From contig NZ_RCWL01000009.1 in assembly GCF_003991195.1 (NCBI RefSeq), positions 1-64,000 of the forward strand: DNA of 64,000 bases. Direction: 5' to 3'. Positions within the stretch are counted from its first letter, which is position 1. Each line of letters begins with the position of its first letter. The stretch is from Gynurincola endophyticus (GTDB lineage Bacteria > Bacteroidota > Bacteroidia > Chitinophagales > Chitinophagaceae). Positions 25,397 to 35,043 of this stretch are shown here, one piece after another. The notes under the pieces were generated by a model. That model made no database searches. It was not told the origin of the DNA and saw only the letters and a program-made list of their open reading frames with translations. The position numbers and the translations under genes were made by a program.

Positions 25397-27124
25397 CTAT
25401 TGAATAAAATAAACTTTACTGATTTTATTGTTTTCGATGTGATAGATAGCAATGGCTTCAAAAAAATTACCATTCACCCGTACCCGCTCTTTGTCAATAA
25501 CAATATTACCTTGCGCAATACGTCCTGTTAATTCACAATGTAAATCAGGCGTACTCTTAAACATCTGCTCATAAATGCCGCGCATTTGTTTTTTTCCTTT
25601 TGCCAACAGTTTGTCTGGATATTGATAAATCTCTACTTCCTCTGCATATGGCTCTAAAAAAGCATCAATATTTTTTAAATTATACGCGTTCAGTTGCCGC
25701 TGCGCCAGGTCTTCAGGAGTATCTTCCAGTAATTCTGCAGGCGTATGCACTTTTCCTTTTCTGATAACACGGTTTATTCTGGTAATATTTTCTATCTTCT
25801 CAACAGGATTCGCCTCTAACAAAATTAGATCGGCTTGTTTACCCACGCTAATTGTTCCGGACACTTTATCCTTACCCAACACTTTTGCACCGTTCAGAGT
25901 GGAGGCAGTCAGTATCTGCCAGTTACTCATTCCGCTTTTAGACATTGCCTGTAATTCACTGATGTAAGAAGACGTGTGCAGGGTGCCGATATTTCCAGCA
26001 TCCGTACCGGTAGCTATGATGACACCTGCATCTGATAACAGTTTTAAATTAACCGCTCTGATTGAATCTGCCGAATGAAGGTATCCGGCCATTTGTTCTG
26101 AACTTCTTTTATAATTATTTACCAGTAATGTATCTGAAAGATGTTGAAGGTCTGATAAAGATCCTAACTGATAAGGGTCTGATGAAAGTAATTGCTCGTT
26201 ACTAAACCGGTGTTTTTGTGCGAAAGTGGTAATATAATTGTTGTGCACAATCAGCGTAGGAGAATAGATAATGTTATTTTTTTTCAGTAGCTGAATAAAA
26301 TCCTTATCTACCACTTCATCTTCTACGCTATGTACCAGAAAATCAGCTCCGCTTTCTACCGCCAGTTGAGCTGCTATGCGTTGCGTAGTGTGAATCGCCA
26401 CTTTTAAATGATGCTTATGAGCTTCATCAATGGCAGCTTTTACCATTGGGAGATTTTTACGGGCACTGGCTTCTACTCCAAGTTCATCTTCGGTGGTGAT
26501 AAACCATATTTTAATAAAATCTGGTTTATAGGGGAGTTGTTTGCGTACCCCTTCAACAGCGTCTTGTGCAGATTGAATGAGTGTAAAAGGACTTTCATTG
26601 CCTGTATTTTTATAAATAGCCGGTTCGTAGGTAGTGAGAAGTGGTCCGGTAATGGAAATCTCCGGTGCAAAATCTTTTCCTCTGAAGTTATTCGCCTGTT
26701 CAAGAAAAGAATAGCTGGAGCCTACATCAATTACCTGTGTAATACCCTGGCGAAGATACCTGCGTAAAACTTTTTCCATCTGCTGATGTGCATAGCTCAA
26801 TTCTTTGTGGTGTGGTATATATTTTTGAAGGTCTATTACATCCGGACGTGTATAGAGCCCGCCATTTTGAAAAAAATGAATATGTGCGTCAGTTAAACCT
26901 GGCAAAAGATACTTTCCGGATCCGTCAATCACGGTAGCTCCGGCCGGAATTTTTATTTTATTCACCGGTTGAATAGCAGTGATCAATTCTTTATCGATCA
27001 CTACAGTCATACCCGGTAATATTTTTTGTAGGGCAACATCAGCCACGGCAACATTGGTGATGTAGGTTTGGCTTTGCAGTTGAGAACCGGCCAATACCAG
27101 AAAGAGTAGTAGAATATATTTCAT
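25397..27124 (-). CDS. Secreted amidohydrolase fused to a SnoaL/NTF2-like domain
   Basis: The 575-residue protein has a signal peptide (MKYILLLFLVLAGSQLQSQ). I chose this start (27124) over one 64 codons earlier because it places the signal at the N terminus. The body is an imidazolonepropionase-like amidohydrolase with metal-binding DAHIHFF, VAIHTTQ, FLVHSVED and IIATGTDAGN, able in principle to hydrolyse amide or ester bonds of dipeptides or cyclic amides. The last 110 residues (from about EDLAQRQLNAYNLKNIDAFLEPY) form a SnoaL-like NTF2 fold (HCELTGRIAQGNIVIDKERV). Such fusions occur in Bacteroidota; the substrate is unknown. The gene stands alone on the minus strand. Confidence 0.85.
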   Translation of the reverse strand: MKYILLLFLVLAGSQLQSQTYITNVAVADVALQKILPGMTVVIDKELITAIQPVNKIKIPAGATVIDGSGKYLLPGLTDAHIHFFQNGGLYTRPDVIDLQKYIPHHKELSYAHQQMEKVLRRYLRQGITQVIDVGSSYSFLEQANNFRGKDFAPEISITGPLLTTYEPAIYKNTGNESPFTLIQSAQDAVEGVRKQLPYKPDFIKIWFITTEDELGVEASARKNLPMVKAAIDEAHKHHLKVAIHTTQRIAAQLAVESGADFLVHSVEDEVVDKDFIQLLKKNNIIYSPTLIVHNNYITTFAQKHRFSNEQLLSSDPYQLGSLSDLQHLSDTLLVNNYKRSSEQMAGYLHSADSIRAVNLKLLSDAGVIIATGTDAGNIGTLHTSSYISELQAMSKSGMSNWQILTASTLNGAKVLGKDKVSGTISVGKQADLILLEANPVEKIENITRINRVIRKGKVHTPAELLEDTPEDLAQRQLNAYNLKNIDAFLEPYAEEVEIYQYPDKLLAKGKKQMRGIYEQMFKSTPDLHCELTGRIAQGNIVIDKERVRVNGNFFEAIAIYHIENNKISKVYFIQ

Positions 27125-27590
27125 GGAGGAGGTTTTGATTTTGAGATCAATGCTGTTTATCGGTTCTGAGACATCGAAAGAAGGGGCGTTTTTATAAGGA
27201 GGCGGTACCAGAAAGTTAAGTTTTATTTTATACAAATTCTTGTAAGAGCCGGTATTTATTCTTGTAAGATTGGGGAAGGAAAAGCTTTTAGCGGTTTTGG
27301 GTATATAAGCAGTCAAGTGTCTTGTAAGAAGCTTATATTGAGTTGTTTAAGTATATACCATTAAAATGGTATGGGGGTAATGCTTTGTTTTTTCATTTTA
27401 AAAAACGAATTTCACTTCATCATTAAGCCTCGTTTTTATGAAAATTTGAAGAACAGCAGACCGTAATAAGCGTGTCAACTTATTACAGCTGCCCGGGGTA
27501 CTTGATAATGTAGAATTGTAGTTCAGTGCTTATACCTGTTACGTCACAAAAGAGAGATCGAACTTTTAGTATTATAAACCTACCAGACAA
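27125..27590. other. Intergenic stretch between the amidohydrolase and saccharopine dehydrogenase genes
   Basis: About 460 bases upstream of the amidohydrolase gene. I see no gene or RNA here; it should hold the promoter of the minus-strand amidohydrolase gene, but no clear TAnnTTTG match was picked out. Confidence 0.5.
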
Positions 27591-27619
27591 AAGAATCCCC
27601 AACAACGTTGGGGATTCTT
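27591..27619 (-). terminator. Rho-independent terminator of the saccharopine dehydrogenase gene
   Basis: AAGAATCCCCAAC (27591-27603) and its perfect complement (27607-27619) enclose a three-base loop. On the minus strand a TTTTG run follows. It begins five bases after the stop codon of the minus-strand gene. Confidence 0.88.
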
Positions 27620-27623
27620 ATTA

Positions 27624-28940
27624 TTATGATTTTTCCTCAGTAAAAGAAATTCCAAATCGTTCCAGTTCTTCCAGTACCGGTTCGTAAATTTCAGGAATCG
27701 TAGGAATGTGTAAGCCTGTAACGGCGATAGAACCTTCCAATATTTTAACGGCGGCAATTGCCAATGGCATACTAACTGTTTTGGCCATAGCTGTATGCGC
27801 TTCGTCTTCACCGGCTACTACTAATGAGGCAGTCACTTTTTCGTGTTTACCCTCCAGTAAATATTCAATTTCATGTACCATAATGATCAGGTCTTTGTCG
27901 CCGGCAGATAGTTTAAGTTTTGTCTCCAGTACAAATTCCATTACATCGGTTGCAGTTCCTTTTTCGAATGGGATAAGCGTGTTTTGGTCTTCAAAACCCA
28001 GATACAACAATTGTTTTGTCAATACTTGATCGGTGTTTTGCCGAAGGCTTGTCCATTGATTCCAGTGGCCGTTTTTTTCGAGATGAGATTGAAAAAACGT
28101 ACCCAGACTGGTTTGTTGGAAGGTGTATTGGTGTGTATCGTCGGTTAATCCCCATTCGATCATTTGCTGCCATCCTGAATTATAATCAGGTTTTCGTAAA
28201 GTGGTACGAACAAAGTTTTGAACGGTAGGAATTTTATAGATATCTATGTAGGAAATAGAATCGCGGTTGGCATACCAGGCGTAATCGCCCCAGCCATTAA
28301 CGGGTAAAACCGGACTGTTTTTGAAAAGTTCAGCATAGGGGAGTTGTGTTTGTTTTCCGTCTTTTAAGAAAACAGCTCCAGCCTTACCGGCATTTACCAC
28401 ATTACGCGGATTCCAGGTTATTTTATAATGCCATGGGTTATTGTCACTATCGGGATGAATCAATCCACCACAATGCGAGTAGAAGCTTTGGATGCTTCCA
28501 CCTTTTGCTTGTATATCGTGAATCAGTTTCATTGCACTCATGTGATCAATACCGGGATCAAGTCCCATTTCACATAGGAACAGCAGTCCCTTTTCCTCGA
28601 TTTCGGGAATCAGGGATTTCATCTCATTGTCAACATACGATGCTGTTAACAGGTTTTTCTTATGGGCAATACATACCTCTGCCACTCGCTGGTGTAGCGC
28701 GTGCGGCATCATGGAAATTACAATCTGGCAATCGTTAACTAAGGCGCTTAATTCGGTAGTGTTGGTAACGTCTAAAGCAACGGCTTTAGAGCGGGTAGGG
28801 TTTTTGATCTTTTGTGCGGCAAGTGCGGGTTGGCCATCTGCAACAATCAGGTTCCAACCTCTTTTGGCCACTTCTTCTGAAAGGTACTCGATCAGATAGA
28901 TAGATGATTTGCCGGCACCGATAACTAAAATAGTATTCAT
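27624..28940 (-). CDS. Saccharopine dehydrogenase family protein (Lys9-like)
   Basis: A 438-residue cytoplasmic oxidoreductase. The N-terminal Rossmann fold reads ILVIGAGKSSIYLIEYL; ALDVTNTTELSALVNDCQIVISMMPHALHQ, LLTASYVD, FLCEMGLDPGIDHMSAMKLI and SFYSHCGGLIHPDSDNNPWHYKITWNP follow, all typical of saccharopine reductase and its relatives. The family links lysine and glutamate semialdehyde in lysine breakdown or synthesis; some members act in polyamine synthesis. No other lysine gene is adjacent, so the pathway cannot be fixed. It is transcribed alone with its own terminator. Confidence 0.88.
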   Translation of the reverse strand: MNTILVIGAGKSSIYLIEYLSEEVAKRGWNLIVADGQPALAAQKIKNPTRSKAVALDVTNTTELSALVNDCQIVISMMPHALHQRVAEVCIAHKKNLLTASYVDNEMKSLIPEIEEKGLLFLCEMGLDPGIDHMSAMKLIHDIQAKGGSIQSFYSHCGGLIHPDSDNNPWHYKITWNPRNVVNAGKAGAVFLKDGKQTQLPYAELFKNSPVLPVNGWGDYAWYANRDSISYIDIYKIPTVQNFVRTTLRKPDYNSGWQQMIEWGLTDDTHQYTFQQTSLGTFFQSHLEKNGHWNQWTSLRQNTDQVLTKQLLYLGFEDQNTLIPFEKGTATDVMEFVLETKLKLSAGDKDLIIMVHEIEYLLEGKHEKVTASLVVAGEDEAHTAMAKTVSMPLAIAAVKILEGSIAVTGLHIPTIPEIYEPVLEELERFGISFTEEKS

Positions 28941-29016
28941 TCCAATGTTATTTACAATCGCTAATAGGTGATATGCAAATTACGAAATGGAATTCTATTA
29001 TTTTAGTAATCAACAA

Positions 29017-29337
29017 TTAATTCATGGCAGTTTTTAATTGAACCACGCCTAGTTGAGTAATTTGTCCCTGTCGAACAATCGTGTCGAATATCAGGTCTTC
29101 ATAAGGCGGCTCGGCATTGATGATAATCTTCCAGTCTCCCGGATTTACAGTAAAAGAAAAGCTTCCATCATTCGGCATGAACCTCAGGGAATCCATTCCG
29201 TGAACGGCCCATACCTGGTTGGCTTTTTCAGAGGGTTGGATAGTGCCTTCTAATTTCGAATCCTGGTAAATGCGAAATGCGTGCAACCCAGCAACCGCAA
29301 TAATGACTGCGATTAACGTAGCAACGGTCTTTTTCAT
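29017..29337 (-). CDS. Small secreted protein with carboxypeptidase-regulatory-like fold, hypothetical
   Basis: A 106-residue protein with an N-terminal hydrophobic segment (MKKTVATLIAVIIAVAGLHAF), either a signal peptide or an anchor. The rest (KLEGTIQPSEKANQVWAVHG, GSFSFTVNPGDWKIIINAEPPYEDLIFDTIVRQGQITQLGVVQL) has the beta pattern of CarboxypepD_reg/CNA-B-like domains, which in this phylum often sit on surface proteins. No catalytic residues are visible. It is a single gene on the minus strand, upstream of and divergent from gyrA. The function is unknown. Confidence 0.7.
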   Translation of the reverse strand: MKKTVATLIAVIIAVAGLHAFRIYQDSKLEGTIQPSEKANQVWAVHGMDSLRFMPNDGSFSFTVNPGDWKIIINAEPPYEDLIFDTIVRQGQITQLGVVQLKTAMN

Positions 29338-29643
29338 AGTGCTAGTTTAAATTTACCTCGTAAGTTTTGAAACTCAATTATCTACGGTGAGAAAAACGAA
29401 AGATATATACTCAAGTTATATGCCAAAGGCTGATGGGAAGGGATATTTTAGTAAAAATAGTGAATTAGTAACTTAATAACAAAAATAAATGACGAAAAAA
29501 AGTAATAGGTTGAGCGAATTCACAAAAAGTTAAAAAGGATCTCCGTTGAGGATTAAACCAAATGGTGTATTAATTGTTAAAAAACAAGTAGATAAAAGTG
29601 AATAAAGTATCTGAAATTTAAGCTATTTTTCAACTTTAAAAGT
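29338..29643. other. Divergent intergenic region before gyrA
   Basis: AT-rich spacer of about 300 bases between a minus-strand gene and gyrA. It must hold promoters in both directions, but apart from the gyrA -7 element nothing stands out. Confidence 0.5.
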
Positions 29644-29651
29644 TAGATTTG
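29644..29651 (+). promoter_or_regulatory. gyrA promoter, -7 element
   Basis: TAGATTTG matches TAnnTTTG of the Bacteroidota housekeeping sigma factor and lies 40 bases before the gyrA ATG. The -33 TTTG is not conserved at the expected place. Confidence 0.55.
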
Positions 29652-29691
29652 CAACCCTGTATTTCCAATAAAAAGATAGGGATTTTAGAAA

Positions 29692-32280
29692 ATGAGTATG
29701 GAAGATAATCAAACACCACAGGCAACAAACGATCAAAATCGAATTGTGCCGATTAATATTGAAGCCCAGATGAAACAGGCATACATTGACTATTCAATGT
29801 CTGTTATTGTTGGTCGTGCTTTACCGGATGTTAGAGATGGGTTTAAACCGGTGCATCGCCGTATCTTATTTGCGATGAGTGAACTGGGTATCAACTCTAA
29901 TAAACCGCATAAAAAGTCAGCTCGTATCGTAGGGGAGGTGCTGGGTAAGTATCACCCGCATGGTGACAGCTCAGTGTATGATGCAATGGTGCGTATGGCG
30001 CAAGAATGGAATATGCGTTATCGACTGATTGACAGCCATGGTAACTTTGGTTCTCAGGATGGTGACGGCCCGGCGGCAATGCGTTATACAGAAGCGCGTT
30101 TGCAAAAGATGGCTGAAGCAATGCTGGAGGATATAGAAAAAGATACAGTAGATTTTCAAAATAACTTCGACGATTCATTAGAAGAGCCGACTGTATTACC
30201 TTCCCGTTTACCTAACCTGTTATTAAACGGGTCAAGTGGTATCGCAGTAGGGATGGCCACCAATATAATGCCGCACAACTTAACCGAAGTAATCGACGGT
30301 TGTATCGCTTATATTGAAAACCGTGATATTACTCCTGATGAAATGATGCAGCATATCAAAGCGCCGGACTTCCCGACGGGCGGTATCATTTACGGAATGG
30401 AAGGTATCAAAAATGCCATGCATACAGGTAGAGGCAGGGTTGTACTCAGAGGTAGAGTAACAGTAGATGTAAAACCAAGCGGCAGAGAACAACTGATCAT
30501 TACGGAAGTTCCTTATCAGGTAAACAGAGATGCCCTGTGTAACAGAATCGGCCAGCTGGTAACGGATAAAACCATCGAGGGTATTGCCCACATCAATAAC
30601 GAGTCTAATAATAAAGAAGGTACCCGTATTGTAGTGGACTTAAAACGCGATGCCATTGCGAACGTTGTATTAAACCAGTTATTTAAATATACCGAACTTC
30701 AAACCTCTTATGGTATTAACAACGTTGCGTTGGTAAAAGGCCGTCCGAGAACTTTGAATGTAGTGGATATGGTTCGTGAGTTTGTGGAATTCCGTCACGA
30801 AGTGGTGATTCGCAGAGCTCAATACGAACTGAAAGAAGCGCAGAAAAAAGCGCATATCTTACAAGGATACCTGATTGCTTTAGATCACTTAGATGAAGTA
30901 ATCAGTTTGATCCGTAACTCTCCGAACCCGGAAGCTGCAAAAGAAGGTTTAATCAATGCAGGATGGGGATTGGATGAGATTCAGGCAAAAGCCATTTTGG
31001 AATTACGTCTTCAACGTTTAACCGGTATGGAGCGTGATAAAATCAAAATGGAATTTGATGAGCTGATGAAATTAATTGCTCATTTAACAGAATTGCTGAG
31101 CAATGAAGGCATGCGTTTCGATCTGATCAGATCCGAATTAAACGAGATTAAGGAAAAATTCGGCGATGAAAGAAAAACAGAAATTACGCTGCTGGATGAT
31201 GAGTTGAATATCAAAGATTTAATTAAAGAAGAGGATGTAGTAATAACCATTTCTCACTTAGGTTATATCAAACGTACTTCTGCTACTGAGTATAAATCTC
31301 AAAGAAGAGGTGGTAGAGGTGTGATCGGAGGCAGAACCCGCGAAGAAGATTATATCGAACACCTGTTTGTAGCTTCAACACACCATACGCTTTTATTCTT
31401 TACAGAGGGCGGTAGATGTTATTGGTTAAATGTGTACCAGATTCCGGAAACAGATAAAGGTGCAAAAGGAAGACCGATTCAGAACCTGATTCAGTTAAAT
31501 CCTGGTGATAAGGTAAAAGCAATTATCGACATTGCTGATTTACAGGATACCGAATATGTAAAGGCAAGAAGTATCGTGTTATGTACCAAAAAAGGTATTA
31601 TTAAGAAAACTGCACTGGAAGATTTCAGCCGTCCGCGCCAATCCGGTGTAAATGCCATCACCATTGTTGATGGAGATGAATTGCTGGAAGCACGCCTGAC
31701 CAATGGTAACTGTGAAGTGATTATGGCTGTAAAAAGCGGTAGGGCTATCCGTTTTCCTGAGGAGAAAGTACGCGAAACAGGCCGCGGAGCGATCGGCGTA
31801 TCAGGAATTGAGGTAGATGATGACCAGGATGCAGTTATTGGTATGATATGTGTAGATAGAAGTGATAAGGATCGTACTGTATTGGTTGTGAGTGAAAAAG
31901 GTTATGGAAAACGTACTCCTGTAGATGAATATCGTATCACAAACCGTGGAGGAAAAGGAGTAAAAACTATTTCGGTAACAGAAAAAACAGGTAAATTAGT
32001 AGGAATTTTGGATGTATTGGGAAGCCAGGACCTGATGATTACCTGTAAGAGTGGTATGACGATTAGAATGCCGGTAAAAGGTATCAGTGAATTAGGTAGA
32101 GCTACTCAAGGGGTAAAATTGATAAGATTAGAAGAAGGCGACAGCATTGCAGCGATCAGTAAAATTGATGAAACAGAAGACGATGAGCCAATTGCAGATG
32201 TAGAAAACGGTGAAAATCCAAACCCTACTGAGCTAAACGATAATCAGGACACAAGCGAAAATAGCGCTTCAACTAATTAA
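29692..32280 (+). CDS. gyrA: DNA gyrase subunit A
   Basis: The 862-residue subunit carries the breakage-reunion domain and the DNA-wrapping C-terminal domain of gyrase, which introduces negative supercoils. The active tyrosine is in AAMRYTE. The quinolone region [20 protein letters not shown] has serine and aspartate at the positions equal to E. coli Ser83 and Asp87, the drug-sensitive residues. The GyrA box (SQRRGGRG) marks it as gyrase rather than topoisomerase IV. An acidic tail ([19 protein letters not shown]) ends the protein. Start is ATG 29692 or ATG 29698. A TPR gene follows after 22 bases. Confidence 0.97.
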   Translation: MSMEDNQTPQATNDQNRIVPINIEAQMKQAYIDYSMSVIVGRALPDVRDGFKPVHRRILFAMSELGINSNKPHKKSARIVGEVLGKYHPHGDSSVYDAMVRMAQEWNMRYRLIDSHGNFGSQDGDGPAAMRYTEARLQKMAEAMLEDIEKDTVDFQNNFDDSLEEPTVLPSRLPNLLLNGSSGIAVGMATNIMPHNLTEVIDGCIAYIENRDITPDEMMQHIKAPDFPTGGIIYGMEGIKNAMHTGRGRVVLRGRVTVDVKPSGREQLIITEVPYQVNRDALCNRIGQLVTDKTIEGIAHINNESNNKEGTRIVVDLKRDAIANVVLNQLFKYTELQTSYGINNVALVKGRPRTLNVVDMVREFVEFRHEVVIRRAQYELKEAQKKAHILQGYLIALDHLDEVISLIRNSPNPEAAKEGLINAGWGLDEIQAKAILELRLQRLTGMERDKIKMEFDELMKLIAHLTELLSNEGMRFDLIRSELNEIKEKFGDERKTEITLLDDELNIKDLIKEEDVVITISHLGYIKRTSATEYKSQRRGGRGVIGGRTREEDYIEHLFVASTHHTLLFFTEGGRCYWLNVYQIPETDKGAKGRPIQNLIQLNPGDKVKAIIDIADLQDTEYVKARSIVLCTKKGIIKKTALEDFSRPRQSGVNAITIVDGDELLEARLTNGNCEVIMAVKSGRAIRFPEEKVRETGRGAIGVSGIEVDDDQDAVIGMICVDRSDKDRTVLVVSEKGYGKRTPVDEYRITNRGGKGVKTISVTEKTGKLVGILDVLGSQDLMITCKSGMTIRMPVKGISELGRATQGVKLIRLEEGDSIAAISKIDETEDDEPIADVENGENPNPTELNDNQDTSENSASTN

Positions 32281-32302
32281 AGATTTTAAACTTAAGAACA
32301 CA

Positions 32303-33682
32303 ATGAAAAGAGTATTACTAACAGTATTGCTCGCTGGATCCACTTATGCTGGTTTACACGCACAGAAATTAGAGAAAGCGAGATCTTTATTGAAAAATGA
32401 CAAGCTGAATGAAGCTGTTAACGAAATAAATAACTTCCTGGCGGTTGAAAAAAATGCCGCCAATGCAGATGCATGGTTTACTAAAAGTAAAATCTACCTT
32501 GCATTAGCTAAAACAAAAGAAGGTGCTGAGAAAAATGCAGCAATGGAAAGCGCTGAAGAATCTATTATGAAATATTTAGATCTTCAGAAAGACATTAAAG
32601 ATTCTACTAAGAAAAACTTGATGTTGATTGCAGAAAACAGTGCTACATTAGCCGAGTTATATTCTAACTATTCTCAGGCCGGAGCCAGTTTCTATAACAG
32701 CGGTAATTTTAAAGATGCTTTCGTAAACTTTGATAAAGGGTTGAATATTGTGTCTGTAATGTACGATAACGGTTTAACCGATATCGCATTAGATACAACA
32801 GGCCGTTTATTCGCAGGTATTTCTGCTGAAAAAGCTAACCTGAAAGACGAAGCAGCAAAACAATACAACGAAATCGTTAAGCATAAAGCTACAGGCGACG
32901 ACTTCGATCAGATTTACAAATGGGTAGTAGAATACTACGCAAGTAAAGATGATGAAGAAAACCTGTTCAAAACCATCGCTATCGGTAAAGAGGTATTCCC
33001 TGCTGACGAGTGGTGGGATCTGTTTGAGTTGGAATTCTATACAGATAGAGGAGAGTTCGACAGAGTATACGATACATATGAAAAGTTAATCGTAGCAAAA
33101 CCTGAAGAGTCTTCTTACAAATTCAACTACGCGATTACTTTGTATGAAAACAACTATTTGGAGAATGTTCTTCAACGTCCTGCAGGTTGGCAGGAAAAAT
33201 TAGAGAAAGCTGAAAAATTATTCAAAGAGTTTCCTGAAAGCGATAAAAACTATATCAGTGCTCAGTTGATGATCGGACAGTTGATCTACAATAAAGGGGT
33301 TGACAAAGCGAATGAAAACAGAGAAATTCGTCCTGAACAAGGAAAACGTTTAACACCTGAACAACAAAAGCAGAAAGATGAATTAAAAGTTCAGACTGCA
33401 GCTCAGTTCGACCAGGCTTTACCTTATTTCGAAAAAGTAAGCTCTTTATTAGAGCCTAAAGGTAAATTAGAGCCTCAGGAGAAAGCAATCTTAAAAAGCA
33501 GCTTAGATATCACTACATTAATTTATGAAGATAAATTAATGACGGCTGAAACTAAACAGGCAGACCTGGAAAACAAAAAACAAGCTGCTGCTGCAAAAGC
33601 AATGGATGCTGAAATCAAAAAATTAAGAGAGAAAGTAGACGCTTTAACCGTTAAATATAACAACGTAGATAAAGATCACTAA
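32303..33682 (+). CDS. Secreted tetratricopeptide-repeat protein
   Basis: A 459-residue protein with a signal peptide (cut near LHAQ) and TPR-like helical repeats throughout (KARSLLKNDKLNEAVNEINNFLA, ASFYNSGNFKDAFVNFDKGLNIV, YEKLIVAKPEESSYKFNYAITLYENN, ALPYFEKVSSLLEPKGKLEPQEKAI). The last 60 residues (DLENKKQAAAAKAMDAEIKKLREKVDALTVKYNNV) form a probable coiled coil. TPR proteins of this type act as scaffolds in the periplasm or outer membrane. It lies 22 bases after gyrA and ends at a strong terminator, so it is co-transcribed with gyrA, a common arrangement in this group. The specific role is unknown. Confidence 0.85.
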   Translation: MKRVLLTVLLAGSTYAGLHAQKLEKARSLLKNDKLNEAVNEINNFLAVEKNAANADAWFTKSKIYLALAKTKEGAEKNAAMESAEESIMKYLDLQKDIKDSTKKNLMLIAENSATLAELYSNYSQAGASFYNSGNFKDAFVNFDKGLNIVSVMYDNGLTDIALDTTGRLFAGISAEKANLKDEAAKQYNEIVKHKATGDDFDQIYKWVVEYYASKDDEENLFKTIAIGKEVFPADEWWDLFELEFYTDRGEFDRVYDTYEKLIVAKPEESSYKFNYAITLYENNYLENVLQRPAGWQEKLEKAEKLFKEFPESDKNYISAQLMIGQLIYNKGVDKANENREIRPEQGKRLTPEQQKQKDELKVQTAAQFDQALPYFEKVSSLLEPKGKLEPQEKAILKSSLDITTLIYEDKLMTAETKQADLENKKQAAAAKAMDAEIKKLREKVDALTVKYNNVDKDH

Positions 33683-33702
33683 TCTTATATTGATGATACC
33701 TG

Positions 33703-33737
33703 AAAAGGGCTGACCATTACTTTTGGTCAGCCCTTTT
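33703..33737 (+). terminator. Rho-independent terminator after the gyrA-TPR operon
   Basis: AAAAGGGCTGACCA (33703-33716) pairs perfectly with the segment 33724-33737, which ends in a T-run. It starts 20 bases after the TPR stop codon. Confidence 0.92.
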
Positions 33738-34035
33738 TGTTTGACAGTGGAAAATGGGGAATGAGGAAAGTGCTTGTATCCGACCACCAACAATCCCTTA
33801 CCGGTGCAGAAAATGTCATGAATTTGCATTATTCCGGCAATTTGAATTTTTAACAAAGACCCGTATTACTGCCCGATTTCCTTCAAAGCCAGTTGCAAAA
33901 AGGTTCACTCAATCTGCAAAAATTATTATTCACATCGTGTGGGTAAAACATCAAAAAAAAGGAGCTCAGAATTTTTACATTTGTATTAGTCCTTTAGATT
34001 TATAAGATAATTAACCACTATAATATTTACACATC
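33738..34035 (+). promoter_or_regulatory. nrdB upstream region with -7 element at 33976
   Basis: About 300 bases without a gene. TACATTTG at 33976-33983 fits TAnnTTTG and lies 52 bases before the nrdB ATG at 34036. I did not find a clear NrdR box pair. Confidence 0.5.
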
Positions 34036-35010
34036 ATGGGTATTTTCGACAAAAGAATCTCGTATAAGCCTTTTGAGTATCCTGAGGTGATGCAGTATAC
34101 AGAAGCGATTAACAAAGCTTACTGGGTACACTCTGAGATCGATTTCACAGCGGATGTTCAGGACTTCCATTCGCACTTGAGCCCGGCAGAAAAAAATGCC
34201 GTAAAAAGTGCGTTGTTGGCCATTGCGCAGATTGAGGTAGCTGTTAAGTCATTTTGGGGAAACCTGTATCATCATATGCCGAAACCGGAATTCAATGGGC
34301 TCGGGGCAACGTTTGCAGAATGTGAGTTCAGACACTCAGAAGCATATTCACGTTTATTAGAAGTATTGGGCTATTCAGACGAGTTTGAAGACATCATCGA
34401 AGTTCCGGTGGTGAGCGAGCGAATTGCTTATTTAACAGAGGCGTTGAGTAAGGTAAAATCAAACGATCCGAAAGAGTACACCATGTCATTGGTGTTGTTC
34501 TCTATCTTAATTGAAAATGTGAGTTTATTCAGCCAATTTGCTATTATTCTTTCATTTACACGTTTTAAAGGGTTGATGAAAAATGTGAGCAATATTATTG
34601 CCTGGACTTCAGTAGACGAACAAATACACGCCAATGCCGGTATCTATATCTTTAATACCATTAAGAAAGAGAATCCGGGTATGATCGATGAAACTTTCAA
34701 AGCCGACATCGTTCGTATGGTAAAAAAGTCAATCGAAGTGGAAGAAGCGATCATCGACTGGATTTTCAGAGAAGGAGAGTTAGACAATATTAAAAAAGTT
34801 GAGCTGGCTAACTTCATGAAAGTACGTACCGATGACAGTTTAAAACAAATCGGTTTTGAACCTTTGTTTAACGTTGACCAGTCAAAAGGTAATGCACTGC
34901 AATGGTTCGAGGAAGAAGTTTTCGCTAACAGTATGGATGACTTCTTTGCAAAACGTCCGGTAGACTATACTAAGTTTGATAAAAGTATTTCTGCAAACGA
35001 CTTATTCTAA
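34036..35010 (+). CDS. nrdB: Class I ribonucleotide reductase, small (beta) subunit
   Basis: The 324-residue ferritin-like subunit houses the metal cofactor that starts ribonucleotide reduction. Ligand motifs are in place: ECEFRHSEAY (Glu-x2-His with the radical tyrosine four residues after the histidine), LIENVSLF and SVDEQIHANAG (Glu-x2-His). The C-terminal tail ends SISANDLF, the part that docks on the large subunit. There is no N-terminal ATP-cone, which some Bacteroidota beta subunits carry. The large subunit gene follows 33 bases on. The metal type (Fe or Mn/Fe) cannot be told from sequence by eye. Confidence 0.95.
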   Translation: MGIFDKRISYKPFEYPEVMQYTEAINKAYWVHSEIDFTADVQDFHSHLSPAEKNAVKSALLAIAQIEVAVKSFWGNLYHHMPKPEFNGLGATFAECEFRHSEAYSRLLEVLGYSDEFEDIIEVPVVSERIAYLTEALSKVKSNDPKEYTMSLVLFSILIENVSLFSQFAIILSFTRFKGLMKNVSNIIAWTSVDEQIHANAGIYIFNTIKKENPGMIDETFKADIVRMVKKSIEVEEAIIDWIFREGELDNIKKVELANFMKVRTDDSLKQIGFEPLFNVDQSKGNALQWFEEEVFANSMDDFFAKRPVDYTKFDKSISANDLF

Positions 35011-35043
35011 ATTAATACATTCACCATCTATATATCAAAGGTT

